Shown here: piece after piece, positions 1 to 12,009 of the stretch
How positions within the stretch are numbered: the first letter of the stretch is position 1
How the letters are laid out: every line of letters begins with the position of its first letter
NCBI GenBank assembly: GCA_963978545.1
Contig: OZ021732.1
Span: forward strand, 29,914,123 to 29,978,122
Origin: Linyphia triangularis
Lineage: Eukaryota > Arthropoda > Arachnida > Araneae > Linyphiidae
Length of the DNA: 64,000 nucleotides
Direction of reading: 5' to 3'
Translations under genes and position numbers: made by a program
Notes under the pieces: model-generated
Database searches by the model: none
Seen by the model: only the letters and a program-made list of their open reading frames with translations
Told to the model about the DNA's origin: nothing

Positions 1-78
1 CTAATTTTAACACACATTAATAATTCCTTCTGACAGCATGTTAATTACTTTTTAATGGGTATTTAAATAAATTTTAGA

Positions 79-279
79 AGCTCACCTGTTGTGATGTTAG
101 AAGTCCACCAACGTGGTTAAAGTTCTAGTCTCGCATGCCAGAGGTGGCGGACTCGAATCCCGGGTTATTCATAGATGCTCGTTGTGGCTCAAAATCCACG
201 TTAAGCTGTAGGTCCCGGTCTTATTATTAGTCGTTGGACGTAAAAGTAGATAATTGAGCGTACAAACCAACCAATTAAC
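79..279 (+). mobile_element. tRNA-derived SINE with target-site duplication
   Basis: The head carries an RNA polymerase III promoter: an A-box-like stretch (GTGGTTAAAGTTCTAGT from 113) and a good B box (GGACTCGAATCCC, 149-161). A non-tRNA body follows and ends in the tail ACAAACCAACCAA. The 11-bp direct repeat TAAATTTTAGA flanks it (68-78 and 280-290), which is the signature of target-primed retrotransposition. The tail matches that of the SINE at 52051-52232, so both probably used the same LINE machinery. No coding capacity is expected. Confidence 0.75.
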
Positions 280-290
280 TAAATTTTAGA

Positions 291-840
291 TACGTACAAT
301 TTTTGTATTTTTGTTTCTGTTGTTTACCTTAAAAGCTCTTTTTAGTTTTACTTTTAATACATGGATATTATTTGAATTTTTTGGTTCTTGAAGTAAATTC
401 TCAATTTTGATATCCTATTTTCCTGATTTTTAAAAAAAAATTAACTATGTTGCGTGTATTTTGAATGTTATGTTTTCCTAACATAAATTTCATTATTTGG
501 ATTTTTAATATTAAGGTTGCAATCTATAAAATAAATTCTTTTAGGTTTTAAATGTACTATGTAGTTTTTAAAGATATAAATAACAGTCTTATTGCATTTT
601 TTTTTTAAAAAGTACTTTTTAACTAACTTTTGTACTTAGTTACTTAAGTAGTGTATTTTTATTCTTGTTTAATTCTAAACTGAGAGATTTCTGAACATGA
701 AGTTGACTAAATTATAAAGCATGTTCACCTATTTATCAATGAAACAAGATGATTAACGTGCTATAGGATTCCTAATGCCCCAACTCTATCTACAGACACT
801 ATGTCCTTAGTTTTTGCTCACCTAAGGAGACGACCCAAGC
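291..840. other. AT-rich, no gene seen
   Basis: T- and A-rich sequence with short homopolymers. No open frame of interest, no RNA gene and no repeat boundary was recognised. Confidence 0.6.
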
Positions 841-1105
841 AAAATGTTCCATCCCTGGACGGGCGAGTTGATTGACCCCTGCTCCGTGCATCTCGACATT
901 TTCCCAAGTGTGAGACACAAGTCCTCAATTGCCTTCAAACGGTTTCATCACAGGTCTTCATTAACCTTTAATCGCACGTCAAAATCACTCTTTGCCTCCT
1001 CATCCCTTTCTCACAACGGATTTTTTTCTTCTTATACTCTGTTCGCTTTATACCTGCCCTCAGGTATAAGGATGGCGATTTCTCTTCCTTTCGCTATCAC
1101 TTTTT
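841..1105. other. GC-richer island, possible regulatory element
   Basis: Base composition rises sharply above the flanks (for example CCTGGACGGGCGAGTTG near 853). A 92-codon plus-strand frame crosses it but shows no recognisable protein feature. It resembles the other islands in the window, which may be conserved non-coding elements. Function is inferred from composition only. Confidence 0.25.
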
Positions 1106-1474
1106 TTTTGTATCCTATTTGAAAAGAAAAGAAAAATCTTCTTGCCGTTCACTTAAATTTAATCGTTTCACAAATCTTTATTCTGGAGCGTTCTGGCAAC
1201 GGAAGGTGGAAATTTTCCACTTAGCCTTTGTTTTGAAAAAGATCGATAGGAAATATGGTGACTTCTGTAAAAGCTTTGTGGGGAATTTTTTTTTAATGTT
1301 TTATTAGTAATAGCATTCTAACATCTGATTTTAGAATTGCATCTTACAGCACTAAACTTCATCCGAACACTTCGAATTTTGAAAATTGAATACAAATATA
1401 TGCTAATTTTCGACCACAAAAAAAGGGAAGGAGAGGGAAACCATTTTAAATTAGTTGTAATCGATATCCAATTG

Positions 1475-1745
1475 CAATAGAAAAATATAGAAACTACAGA
1501 AAAATATAGAACAAAACGTAAGCACAAAAGTATGGAATGAAATAGAAATTAGGATAACAATATAGAAAATTGTTTAAAAATTGAAAATTTTAAAAATATA
1601 TTAAAATTAGACTGCAAAGTATAGAATTACTAAGAAATTATATTTAAAAGTATAGAATTTAGTAGAAATTTAACTGAAAAATAAAAATTAAATAGAAATT
1701 AGACTGAGAAATAGAGTTAAGTAGAAACTAAACTGATAAATTGAA
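1475..1745. repeat. Degenerate A-rich direct repeats
   Basis: Variants of AATAGAAATTAGACTGAAAA and AAAGTATAGAATT recur in irregular register over about 270 bp. This looks like an old, diverged short tandem array. No coding potential is seen. Confidence 0.5.
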
Positions 1746-3344
1746 TATTTGTTGCGAATGAACTTGGAGTACTTATTAAAGGAATACTTCATGGATGGTG
1801 ATTTTGCAAATATTAGTCAGTTGCTTTTGCTACATTGCATTTGAAAGTTAGCAGTTGAGAAACAGATTTTAATGGAATTGGTGATGTTTGTATTCAGAAT
1901 ATAGATAATCTATTTGTATTTAGTTTGTAAATATTTGCAATAATATGGACAAAAGAATTTGTCTCTTGAATTTTTCAGTGCAAAACACGATATTACATTC
2001 GGAACTAAGGTATTTATTTCCATTTGCCACGAAATCCCTCTTCTAAGATAGTTTCCTGAACAAACAGTTTAACTTTTTTATATCTACTAATGTCATCGAA
2101 ATCTTCCCTTCAATTTTTTATATAGTGCATGTTTGTTGCATTTGTGGTTTAAGTTTACGAGATTTCCTTTAAGCTTTCTTTTACGGTACTTTCTATTGAA
2201 TGTTGTATTGGAAACTCATGCTATGTAACCTTAAGTTTTGGGGAAATGACAACATCCTATACTCTTCGCCAGTACATAATTCAATGACTTTATCAGAACA
2301 GAAAATGAAGACGTGGGTTTCTCAAAATAGTAATTAAAACATTTATTATGAATGGCAAATTAATTGAAGATTAAAATTGTCAAAGAAACAGTGTCAACTG
2401 CACCACTAAAACTGACTTAAGTGCATGCTGTACCCAGTCGGAGATAGCAGAGGGGGGGGGGGGGAGGAAGTTATATCGGACATTCCTTGAACATATACTT
2501 AAATCCAGGATTACAAATTTACATATCGATTTTCGCCTAGAGTTATAAATTTACATGTAGAAAAGTTTCAAAAATAAGAAATTTATTAACGAAGTCCTCC
2601 ACTAGAAAGTTCTCTCAGCAATCGTTTTAGAAGATAGTGCCTGGTCAGGTTTGCTGCTACTGCCACAAATTGAACAACTGTACTTTTAGTTGGGAATGTT
2701 GACCTCTCATAGAAAGACGTATCTTTAATAAAAAAGTTTCTTACTTCATTGTAGTACAGAAGCAAATTTTCCTCCTACAAAAAACCTAAGTAGTAGTTAT
2801 TGTGGTAAGTACTTATCTTTGCTAATACCATCATAAGTATGGTGGTAGCCAATGAACCTAAATATCACTCTACTGCATCAACAGTTGCCTATTCCTTTTT
2901 ATCTCAGTATTCTCCAACCCTATAACATCCAACAATTCCGATCATCATTTCTAATGTTGCCTAATTGCATTTCAAGAGACAATCACTTTTAAACACAGCC
3001 CTTGCCTATAAGCCGATTGGCCTCTGCAGTTCTCCCCTAAACCTTACACCATGTTTAACCCATACGCAACTTGGATGATTAGGCAGTAGTGTCAATAAGG
3101 AAGTACTCTTAAAAATCGAAATAGCACAATTAACCACCAATCACGGTTCCTGTACCCTTTCATTCACTCAATGCATCTCTTCATTTGAAATCGATAAGAG
3201 GTTAATTGGTACGATTTTTTTTACCATTAACTAAATATTCCCGTGGGCAATGCATTTCTGTAGGCTAGGAGAATGAATAAGAAATCATTCCAACACAAGA
3301 GTTAGAGAATGTAGAGTTGTTTTTTATTCTTCTTTGAGGATCCG
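1746..3344. other. Non-genic stretch with a poly(G) tract
   Basis: AT-rich DNA with a 13-base G run at 2452-2464 and a more C-rich patch around 2860-3130. No gene was recognised. Confidence 0.55.
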
Positions 3345-3512
3345 CTAAGTTGTACTTGAGGTGGTTTTTTTTGGTATCACCAATTCATATCCTGATCCTA
3401 AATTGTCTGTAATTGATAATCCAGCAGCAAGCGATGCTTCATTTGAATAACAAATTAAATATGTGTGCCAATTGTTAGAAATTGTGTTTAACATAATGCT
3501 TTGCAACATTGT
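3345..3512 (-). CDS. Candidate terminal coding exon (hypothetical)
   Basis: On the minus strand an open frame ends at a TAG at 3345. Its last residues (SNEASLAAGLSITDNLGSG, then a Ser/Thr-rich tail) look more protein-like than the surrounding low-complexity frames. A possible splice acceptor (TTGAAG) lies just upstream at 3513-3514 in phase 0, but its pyrimidine tract is poor. It would join in phase with the exon-like frame at 4052-4174, leaving a 539-bp intron. No family is recognised. A chance open frame is the main alternative. Confidence 0.2.
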   Translation of the reverse strand, partial: TMLQSIMLNTISNNWHTYLICYSNEASLAAGLSITDNLGSGYELVIPKKTTSSTT

Positions 3513-4051
3513 CTTCAACGATATTTTGTAAATATTAGTACATAATGTAAATATTTCATAAATTTTATTCAGCAATCAATTTTATTATTATTTTTTTTAT
3601 TAAAGTAAAAATTCTATTCAGTGGTAAAGGCAATGGTTCGGTCATATTTGGGTTTTTCTAAAAAGATGTGAAATGTCGCCATCGTATAAAATCTCAAGTG
3701 TGGTTGAATCGGGGATCAGTCTGTTGATATTTTTTAATTGATACGCGAGCCATGTGAACACAGTTTCAAATAATAACGTAATGACGTTAATAACCACTAA
3801 CTAGAGAAAGTCCCGCCAAAAATTGAACGTGTTACTTTTATGCTTATACAGCAGATTGTGCTTATTCAGGGTATTTTTTGAACACCTACAAGGCCATATT
3901 TCAATTAAAGTCAAATAGTTACATTAGTTCTGCTGCATCCTGATAAGAGGTCTAACTTTAAATTTATTTGAGTTCAATCCAACAACAAAATAAAGACCGT
4001 TAACATAACAATGGGAAAAAAAAAATAAAGGAAAAAAAATATTGTATTTAC

Positions 4052-4174
4052 CTTGTTAATTCTTAACAGTGGTTCTTCGTCTATCAATACTTCATAGTCA
4101 GAATGCAATGAAAAAATCGAATTGCATTCTGTCTCGGCCATGTTTAGAAGTGTGCTATCTAGATTATTTTTCAT
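4052..4174 (-). CDS. Candidate 5' coding exon (hypothetical)
   Basis: The minus-strand frame has two possible starts, ATG at 4174 and a better-context ATGGCC at 4141. The shorter form gives 30 residues starting MAETECNSIFSLHSDYEV, acidic and of mixed composition. It stops exactly at a strong-looking splice donor, AACAAG|GTAAATA, with GT at 4051-4050. Past the donor the frame turns into low-complexity F/L sequence, as expected for an intron. No domain or homologue is recognised. The donor and the composition are seen directly; the gene is inferred. Confidence 0.3.
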
Positions 4175-4659
4175 AACTTATAGCCACCTTTCAAAACTCT
4201 TACATATGTTTTCATTTGAGTTCATTCATTTATTTGAAACATATAAATAAAAATATATACTGGACAGAAAAACAAACATACATTCTGTTATAAATTTAGA
4301 AATATAGTGGAAAAATACTAACACATTGGAAGAGTAGATAGACTGTTATGTGGTTAGGGTATGCAACATCATCAACGGAATATTTTCTATTGCTGCACTT
4401 ATAAACAGTTAGCCAACTTTTAAATCAGAAGTCGTTTTTTAAGTATTAGTTTCTTCTACTCGGCATTTATCACTAGATTTATATTTAAATATCATCTGTA
4501 ATAAGTTTTCTACTTTCCATCTTCAAAAGAATCTCCTTAACTATTTTCTCACAAAATCAAAATCCAGCTCACACGCTTCTAAGCTTTAAAACTAATTCAT
4601 CTAATGAACACCAGAAGCCGGAAAACAAACAAAAACAAACAATTCCAAACATCACACGC
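4175..4659. other. AT-rich, no gene seen
   Basis: It would be the upstream region if the exon candidate at 4052-4174 is real. A TATA-like string on the minus strand lies near 4250. Nothing else was recognised. Confidence 0.5.
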
Positions 4660-4960
4660 ATTCCTCCGTGAGTTAATCAGAGTTAACTCTTTTTATGAAT
4701 CCAATGCATCGCTTCCACTGGGAGTCAAGGTGTTCCTTAATGGTGGCGTCCCAAAGTAGTGTAATGACTGTGAGAAAGTATCAGACGGGGTCATTTCAAT
4801 TAACCCGTGCTCAGGTAAAAGAGTTCGAAGGTGAATAGGAGGAGATCCGGCTACCGGCTTTTCGGCCATGACAACTTTTTACTCCCACTATAAATCTTCT
4901 GCAGATCCCAATAAACAATCTTCACAAAGCAGACTTCCATTCAGAGAAGAGATTCGGATG
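4660..4960. promoter_or_regulatory. GC-richer island, possible cis-regulatory element
   Basis: Non-repetitive, GC-richer sequence contains the near-palindrome AGTTAATCAGAGTTAACTC (about 4671-4690), TTTTTATGAATCC and CGGCTACCGGCTTTTCGG. There is no convincing open frame. It is typical of the compact islands in this window. Regulatory function is inferred from composition and motif content, not shown. Confidence 0.3.
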
Positions 4961-7439
4961 GTAAAAGACGACTAATCCTTGCGTGTTTGAAATTATTTTT
5001 AAACTAGCCTTGATGGTGGATAATCAGTTGATTTTAGATGATGCTTCATAGTTCCATAAACTTAAAGGGAAATTTTGCAGAATGTTTTATCGGTGGAAAT
5101 GTGACTTCAATTTTGTGTTGTACATAATACTGAGGCACAACTTGAAAATGTATGTAGGAGGTAATTTTTCAATCAAGCATTAAGTTTGTACCTGTATTTC
5201 ATGGAGGAAAAAATGATGTCCATTCAGAACTTTCTTATCCCAATTTGTCATCAATATTTTGGTAGTTTCTTAATCATGTGATTTGCTTATAACGAAATAT
5301 TTAAAGAACTTTCGGCCAGTTTTCGAGTTTTACAAAATTCCACAGCATGAGACTCCACACGAAGTAATTTCTAGATTGTACATAAATCTGAATTTTATTT
5401 TATTTGTTTGATGCCAAGTAGATAAGGATTAATTTTTTTAGACGGACTGACAAACAGCATTTTCCGGCTTGTATTATTAGATAGTTATTGCATTTCAAAT
5501 ACAAGGTGTTTCAATCTGAAACTTAATTTGATCATGTTTGATTCAGAAGAAGCACTCCATCTTTAGATTAAACTACTTTATTTACTAAAAGACGGGACAC
5601 CACACAGCACATACAGTTATACTAACACAAGGTCCATGTTGCACTAAAGCCTTTTTGCAACATTTAGGCAATGGAAACCACCTTTTTTCTTTACGTTTTT
5701 AAACGACAGTTTATACCAGACCAAGTTTATCAAAAATGATTTGCAATAATGTCTTGATACATCAAACTTATGGATCGGTCATTTATTCCAAAGTTCTTGA
5801 ACCTATCAGCTATTTTAGTGTAGTACTGTAGTTTTTCTCTTCCTAAATGATAATAAATTAAGAACATATTTCTTTAACAAATTTTAATAGAAAAGCAATA
5901 ATGGAAGTTAAACAATGTAATCTGAAGGGAAAATAGTAAGCGTTTGAATGAAACTGTAATGGTGCACGTGATTATTGGAAAATTGGGCACTAAGAAAAAT
6001 TCAATTTATGTGCAAGGATCTGGAAGCTAAGATATCGAGATTTACGCTACTTTTAATTTGGCAACAATGAAGAATGCATTCCAGATTGACGGTTGACGAA
6101 AAACAATTAGAACAAAATGGATATTTTGTTCTAAATATTCGGTTTCAATTTTATTTTCTGTTGTTAAAAATATTTTATATTTCGAATGAACTTATTAATT
6201 TTTTTTATATTTTAGATTCTATTCATATATAGCAATAAGATTATACATAGGTTATGTCTATCTCTGGAACAAGTTCAACATTTTTCGACAAAACTAAAGA
6301 CTGTGTTTCTATAGAAAACTTCACCACTTTGGAGAAATGTTGTTAAATATCGCCAAAAGTAACAGACGAGTTTATTGTAGCTTATATTTTATCATTATAT
6401 CATGAATTAGTACAGAGTCTAACTATTTTTTTTTTCTCTTAATATTCTGACTTAATTCCTTAGATAACAAACGTGGTAACTGTTAAGAAAAAAATGCATT
6501 ATATTGAGTAAGTAAATTGACTTTCGAATGCACACTTTCAAATGTCATTTAATGTGTATTAAAATGAGGTTTAATGGTGTTTCAATAGGTGGTAAAAATA
6601 TCTTAAGTTTTAAAGCAATATTTCTGCAGACAATGTCCTATACATCGCATGAGTTTTATGAGGCGGGGAAAGATTGACCATCACTTGTAAATCTAGATTC
6701 TAGATAAAAATTTGAGCTAAAATTTTCTCTTTGTTTATTCTTTGGGTTGTAATGATAGAGTAGCCTAAGGATGACCACTAGTCTATACCAGCCCATAGAC
6801 TTAATAAAAAAAAAATTCAAATCACCTTATCTGCCAAAATATTACTTCGAAACTTATGAAATTTAGTACCATATGTAAGAGCCATTATAGAAAATAATTA
6901 ATGGTTTGTATTCTATGATTTAGCTTTTTTTAGTTTTAGCATATCAATATTGGGTTTGATTTTTAGATTCTTTTATTTTGTTTCAACTGCATCAACCCGT
7001 CACTATTTTGAATTTATTTTCGAATTCAATATTTGAACTGCCATAAAATTAATATTAGAATTAAATACAATCCTTCAATTTTAATGTCAGAAATAAAATA
7101 GATTTGATGCAAATTTGCAGCTGTCTTTATGTGCGTGAAATGTTTCAAAGTATATGTGCGGTAAAATTACTAAAAGATTAGTTTTAAGTAACAGAAATAA
7201 CGAGATTTTAAAGCTTAAGTAATTTTAAAAAAGCATCAAAGGTAGGCTTTCTCTGATTTCTCAAATTATACATCCGAGCCAATAGCAGTCAACGCAAATT
7301 CAGATTTACAACACTGATCTTTAACCGAAACTTGAACTGAACTAACCGGAGTGCAGTCGTTATTACTATTGATTTGAAGTCAGTTGGAGAAGGCTCAACA
7401 ATCACTATAGAGACCTTTATAAAATACCCACCCTAAAAC
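4961..7439. other. Long AT-rich stretch without genes
   Basis: About 2.5 kb of A/T-rich DNA with homopolymer tracts and one small inverted repeat near 6112-6145 (AGAACAAAAT / ATTTTGTTCT). No coding region or transposon end was recognised. Confidence 0.6.
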
Positions 7440-7980
7440 TAGTTTGCACCAGTTGGTAACCAATGTCAATCTATTACGCTCATTAGACGGGGAGCAGTAT
7501 AGTAGCCATTCAGTCGGCATCATATATGCTTTCAGAGCAGAAACTGCTCCTCCAGAAGTTACAGTTGGAGATCAATGATTTATATTTCAATGATTCTTGG
7601 TCCAATTGCATACATTTTGCAATTAGACCAAGTTTGCGCCAGTTGGTAACCAATGTCAATCTATTACGCACATTAGATGGGGAGCAGTATTGTAGCTATT
7701 TAATCGGCATCATATGCTTTCAGAGCAGAAACTGCTTCTCCAGAAGTTACAGTTGGAGATCAATGATTTATACTTCTAATGTATACACTTCGCAATTGGA
7801 CCAGGTTTGCTTCAGTTGATAACCAATGTCAATCCATTACGCACACTAGATGGGGAGCAGTATAATAGCCATTTAATTGGCAACATATGTTTTCAGAGCT
7901 GAAACTGCTTCTCCAGAAGTTACAATTAGAGATCAATGATTTATACTTTTAATGCATACACTTCGCAATTGGACCAAGTC
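7440..7980. repeat. Three-unit tandem repeat (about 173-190 bp per unit)
   Basis: CCAGTTGGTAACCAATGTC recurs at 7449, 7639 and (diverged) 7812. Each copy is followed by the same order of blocks: GGGGAGCAGTAT, GCTTTCAGAGC, CAGAAGTTACA and AGATCAATGATTTATA. Unit one carries an insert around 7590-7605 that makes it longer. The array ends at about 7980, just before an (AG)n tract. An open frame across it (7526-7819) is explained by the repeat. Confidence 0.9.
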
Positions 7981-8012
7981 CCCCCACAGATATTACCCAG
8001 TGTTCGTTTCCC

Positions 8013-8034
8013 AGAGAGAGAGAGAGAGAGAGAG
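8013..8034. repeat. (AG)n microsatellite
   Basis: Eleven AG units, followed shortly by a 17-base A run near 8049-8065. Confidence 0.95.
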
Positions 8035-8084
8035 GCGTTTTAATAAGTAAAAAAAAAAAAAAAAAATTCGGTTTTAATATCGGC

Positions 8085-8420
8085 CATAAATCAGAAGCCG
8101 ATTTCCTTCGACAAGCGCATCTTCTTTTTGTCCACGCCCGTCAAGAGCGAATGTCTGGACGGAATTTAATGAGTGTTCCATTTGCTGATAAGACGATCGG
8201 AACTTTCGGGTAGGACTCATTTTGTGCTCCGGACCCCTCCAGGTGTGTTTTCGAAAAAACCGTGGGCGTGGGAGACCGGAAAGGGGAATCTTTATGGCGT
8301 TTTTTAATGTGATCTTCTCCCTGCAATTTGCTCGGATAATTCGGACAGGATGCGTTGATGGCGAGACCTTCTTAAATATTTGATCGCGATTCGAGATGCG
8401 TGTGAAGCTACTTCCCTGAG
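8085..8420. promoter_or_regulatory. GC-richer island, possible enhancer
   Basis: This non-repetitive island has several strings that match known transcription-factor site types: GCCATAAAT and TTTATGGC (Caudal/Abd-B-like), GATAAG (GATA-like) and GTGGGCGTGG (GC/Krüppel-like). There is no supported coding frame. The motif matches are seen; enhancer activity is inferred. Confidence 0.3.
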
Positions 8421-9799
8421 GCTGAAAATTTATTGTAAAATTTCAGCCCATAGATGGCCCCGTCTGACTTAAATTAAGGACTCCACTTACAAGATCTATA
8501 AATGAGTTGAGACGAGTGTAAAAAGTTAATTGTCGCATCTAAGTATACTTTTAATGTGGACAGTTTATTTGATATCTGATAATTTTATAAAGAATACTAG
8601 CTGTGTGGTTAAGCGTTGCGGAGACCCGTCATTGTGTATAGATCTTTCGACGCTTCGCGAAACAACCTCATTTCACTCGCTTAAAAAGTTCACTTCTACG
8701 CAAACTCAAGCTTCTTTCGTTTTCTAAATTTTACATTGCTATATAAGCACTGATTCGCTTCACTCACTAAAAGATTAATTGTTACGTAAACTCATATTAT
8801 TAGACCTTCCCCTGCCCCTTGCCGAGAAAAAATCCGCGTTAATGCAACCCCCTCCCCATGTCGAATATTTTAATATTACGTTTGTGAAAAATAAAATTAG
8901 AAGGTCAGAATTACTTATGTTTAATATTTCAGAGTTCTAGCCTTTGGACAGTCATTTTACACAAAGCCATAACAATAGAGACAAAGACAAACTCTTTGTT
9001 TTTATTATTATAGATTGATTTTTAAATATATCATTTATTTAAAAAACAAGGAAGTATTATAAATGCAGTTTTTGTTTTTTAAAACTTATAATTTACTTCT
9101 TATAATGTCGCCTTCAAAAACTATAAAAGTTCTAAACATTGTATACAACTCCCCATCCCTTTTCTCTAAATCGCCGCCACTGATGTACATTGTACACACA
9201 TCAAAAGTGCATATTTAAGCTTTCGAATGGAAACAGTTAATGGAAACTTTCGAAAAGATTTAAAATGCAGATTGTCCTATATTAATGCAATAATCGATTT
9301 TCATATTGTTTTATAATCATTTTAGAGAAATTTACTAGTTTGCTTATTGATTTTTATTCAAGAAGTTGAAAAGAAAAGCAACACATGCGTGTACTAGAAA
9401 TTGAAACAGTCTGTTTTAAAATGACTGCAAACTATAATCAGCTAATTTGTTGCAAACTATTAGCTTATTATTATCTTGTACTAAGGTAAGATAGAAAAAC
9501 AATATTATAATGGATTTTAATGATCAATAATGACCTTGTCATATTATTGTCGAAATGGAAGTTAATGCTTCTCTATGCGATGTTCTAGAATTTCAATGTC
9601 CCAAAATTGCTCCTCAGAATACAGTAATTAAAGCAGTATTGCCTTTTACGAACAATCAGAAAGTGTCAAACACATATGTATTCCTCACGTATCCCTTCCC
9701 TCTAAGAATAAGAACCACAAATTGTCCCACGACCACAGAGTGTCCAAACCACTCACTGACTGGAGCCACAGCAGAATATATTACCAAAAATAATCACTT
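8421..9799. other. AT-rich, no gene seen
   Basis: An 87-codon frame at 9555-9818 shows no family features and no convincing splice context. The rest is A/T-rich with short homopolymers. Confidence 0.5.
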
Positions 9800-10240
9800 A
9801 GCTCGGGGTCGAAAATAGACGAAGGTGGGTTTTTTCGTCGACATTCTGGATCCTCCCTCTAAGAATCCCTAGGAATCGGATCCAAGCCTCATGCATTAAA
9901 TCCCCATAAAACCTTAAAACCCATGTGTCATACGAACCCCACCCGCGGCAGATAGCATCTATAGAGTGTCCCCCGCCCACCTTCTTCGAAGTATAATAAG
10001 CCTTCGTCTTAAAATTCAGGAATTCTAGTGAGTAAGATGAAAAAATAAAGCGAAAGGTGGCCGCCATCTTTCATTAATCGCTGGTCTATGATGCGATGAT
10101 TATAAGCCATGGTTGGCTGGAGTAATGGTCTCTCTTTTTCTAATGACATGTGCCCGCCAGCAATTGTGGATATGTCGCTGTCCAGCACAAAGACACTTGA
10201 AAGGGGGAGGAGATGCATATTGCGGTGGAATTAAAATTAA
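9800..10240. promoter_or_regulatory. GC-richer island, possible regulatory element
   Basis: Overlapping short frames lie on the minus strand, but none looks like a protein family. Composition jumps at both edges. Strings such as CATAGAGTGTCCCCCGCC and AATTGTGGATATGTCGC are non-repetitive in the window. A non-coding conserved element is the favoured guess. Confidence 0.25.
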
Positions 10241-11249
10241 ACCGTCCTTTTGCCTCAGTGGAAAACTGAAGCACATTTAACTGCATCATGATTCGGTCCT
10301 TTATGAATAATCAATTGCTTCTGATGTTTAGAAAAGAACTCGGATAGGATTGGATTTTTTATTTTTGTTTAGGGCTGTGCTAAAGCAGCGTTTGGTCGTC
10401 TGAGCAGGGTTAAAAACTGAAGTTAATATAATCGTTGTATTTTAAAAGTATGTGTCGTAGCATATTGACTTAAATGTAAAAGTTAAAATTTCGCAACACT
10501 CACTGCGTCGCTAGTTTAAGAAAATTAGATGCTTTCGGTGCATGATACTTAGAAAAAGTGTGGCATGTTTGGGTTCAGTAGCATTCCAAAGCTTTCGGTG
10601 AGAAAAAAATTTACTCACCATATGTACAATATTTTAGTATGAAATAAACATTTTACAACTTTTTTACTTATGAATCCTGTAACTGAGAATCATTGCAAAA
10701 ACATATAGCAGAACCTAATAAGTTGCCACTTGATAATCCATAGATAATCAGTCTGGATAAGACAAGTAAAAAACTTAGAAATGAACCACCATTACTTTAA
10801 TAAAAGAAGTTTAACTGTCGTTCAAAAATTTGCAGTAGACGAAATATGGACACAGTAAAATACCATTACTTGTTTCTAGAAACATGGTTTTGGTAACAAC
10901 TTGAGACGCTCCATTTTTACGTAATTAAAACACAAAAAATTATAAAAGTTAATTCAGTTCCACGTAAAAGTATGTGTGCGCTCCTAAATTTTAAATTAGG
11001 AATATACATATATCAATTTATTCTTCAAACTTATTTTCATGAACCTAATAATTACTTTATTGCCAAACTAAAATAATTCAAACAAATATGGCCATCATAA
11101 AACCATAAAGAAGGATGTCAGATTGTAACAATACTTCAATAATTGCTTTACATGCTTTTATACACTTACATAAATAAATAATTAAAAAGTATTAAAATTT
11201 TACCAATGAATTAAAATTATATAATAGAAATACACAGATACCATAACAG
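10241..11249. other. AT-rich, no gene seen
   Basis: GCTTTCGGTG occurs twice (about 10532 and 10591). Otherwise no structure was recognised. Confidence 0.55.
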
Positions 11250-11572
11250 AATTGGTCAATTTTGGAAATACGAGTATTTGAAGATTGACCAATTTGGGCC
11301 GAAACTGGAGCATCGTTTGAAAATACTCGATTTTTTTTTCCAGAAAAAAAAAAACCCTTTTTTTTTGCCCTACGTTCTTTTTAATAAATAAAATATTTTA
11401 CTTTTATAACTGTGCACAAACATTTCAAAACCTCCAGTATATGTTATCCAGAATTGGGAGAGATTGGCTAATATCTATATCAACGGCCGGTTTACAAGGT
11501 TACTCATCGAGATGGACCAATGTCGAGCGATATTAGCAAGCGTTGTCGTGCTACTCGGGAAAGTACGGAAGT
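11250..11572 (+). repeat. Dispersed repeat family R1, copy 1
   Basis: It aligns along its length with 31895-32230 in the same orientation. Shared blocks include TTTTTTTGCCCT, TTATCCAGAATTGGG, AACGGCCGGTTTACAA, AATGTCGAGCGA and GTGCTACT. The ends are weakly inverted (a TTGGYCAAT-like string inside each end), so it may be a small non-autonomous DNA transposon. No target-site duplication was pinned down. Confidence 0.65.
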
Positions 11573-11919
11573 TTTTTTTTTTGTAAAATTACACCTGGGG
11601 AAAATATATATTCTATTATTCACATGCAAACTTAATGAGAAGAATTAGATCCAAATTTAAACCTCTAATGATGCAGTGGGATAAATATGTAAGTGGGGTG
11701 TCAAAAGCATTTAAAAATATGAATGTACAAAAAATACTTCAGTTTAAAAGTGTTTTCATTTACTTCGATCCACTCAACTAAATTGGGAACTGTAACAATA
11801 ATAGTAGAATCGAAATGATTCCCTCTTCAAATACTACAGCCAGTAGCTCGGATCGGATTTCGCACCAACACAATAATATAAAATAACAGTAAATAAAGTT
11901 CAGATTAGCAGATAATTCT

Positions 11920-12006
11920 CTGAGGCATCTTTAGCCAAGCTGATCTTTATCGGTCCGGGTTTTCATCACGCGATGCCCGGGGATCTACTTATCGGACCAT
12001 TGTTAT
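11920..12006 (+). repeat. Duplicated about 90-bp element, copy 1
   Basis: Shared with 16337-16440 in the same orientation: CTGAGG, CTTTA, GCCAA, CTGATCT, then TCACGCGATGCCC and TCGGACCATTGTT. The core CACGCGATGCCC is GC-rich in an AT-rich setting. It could be a paralogous regulatory element or a short dispersed repeat. Confidence 0.6.
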
Positions 12007-12009
12007 TGT

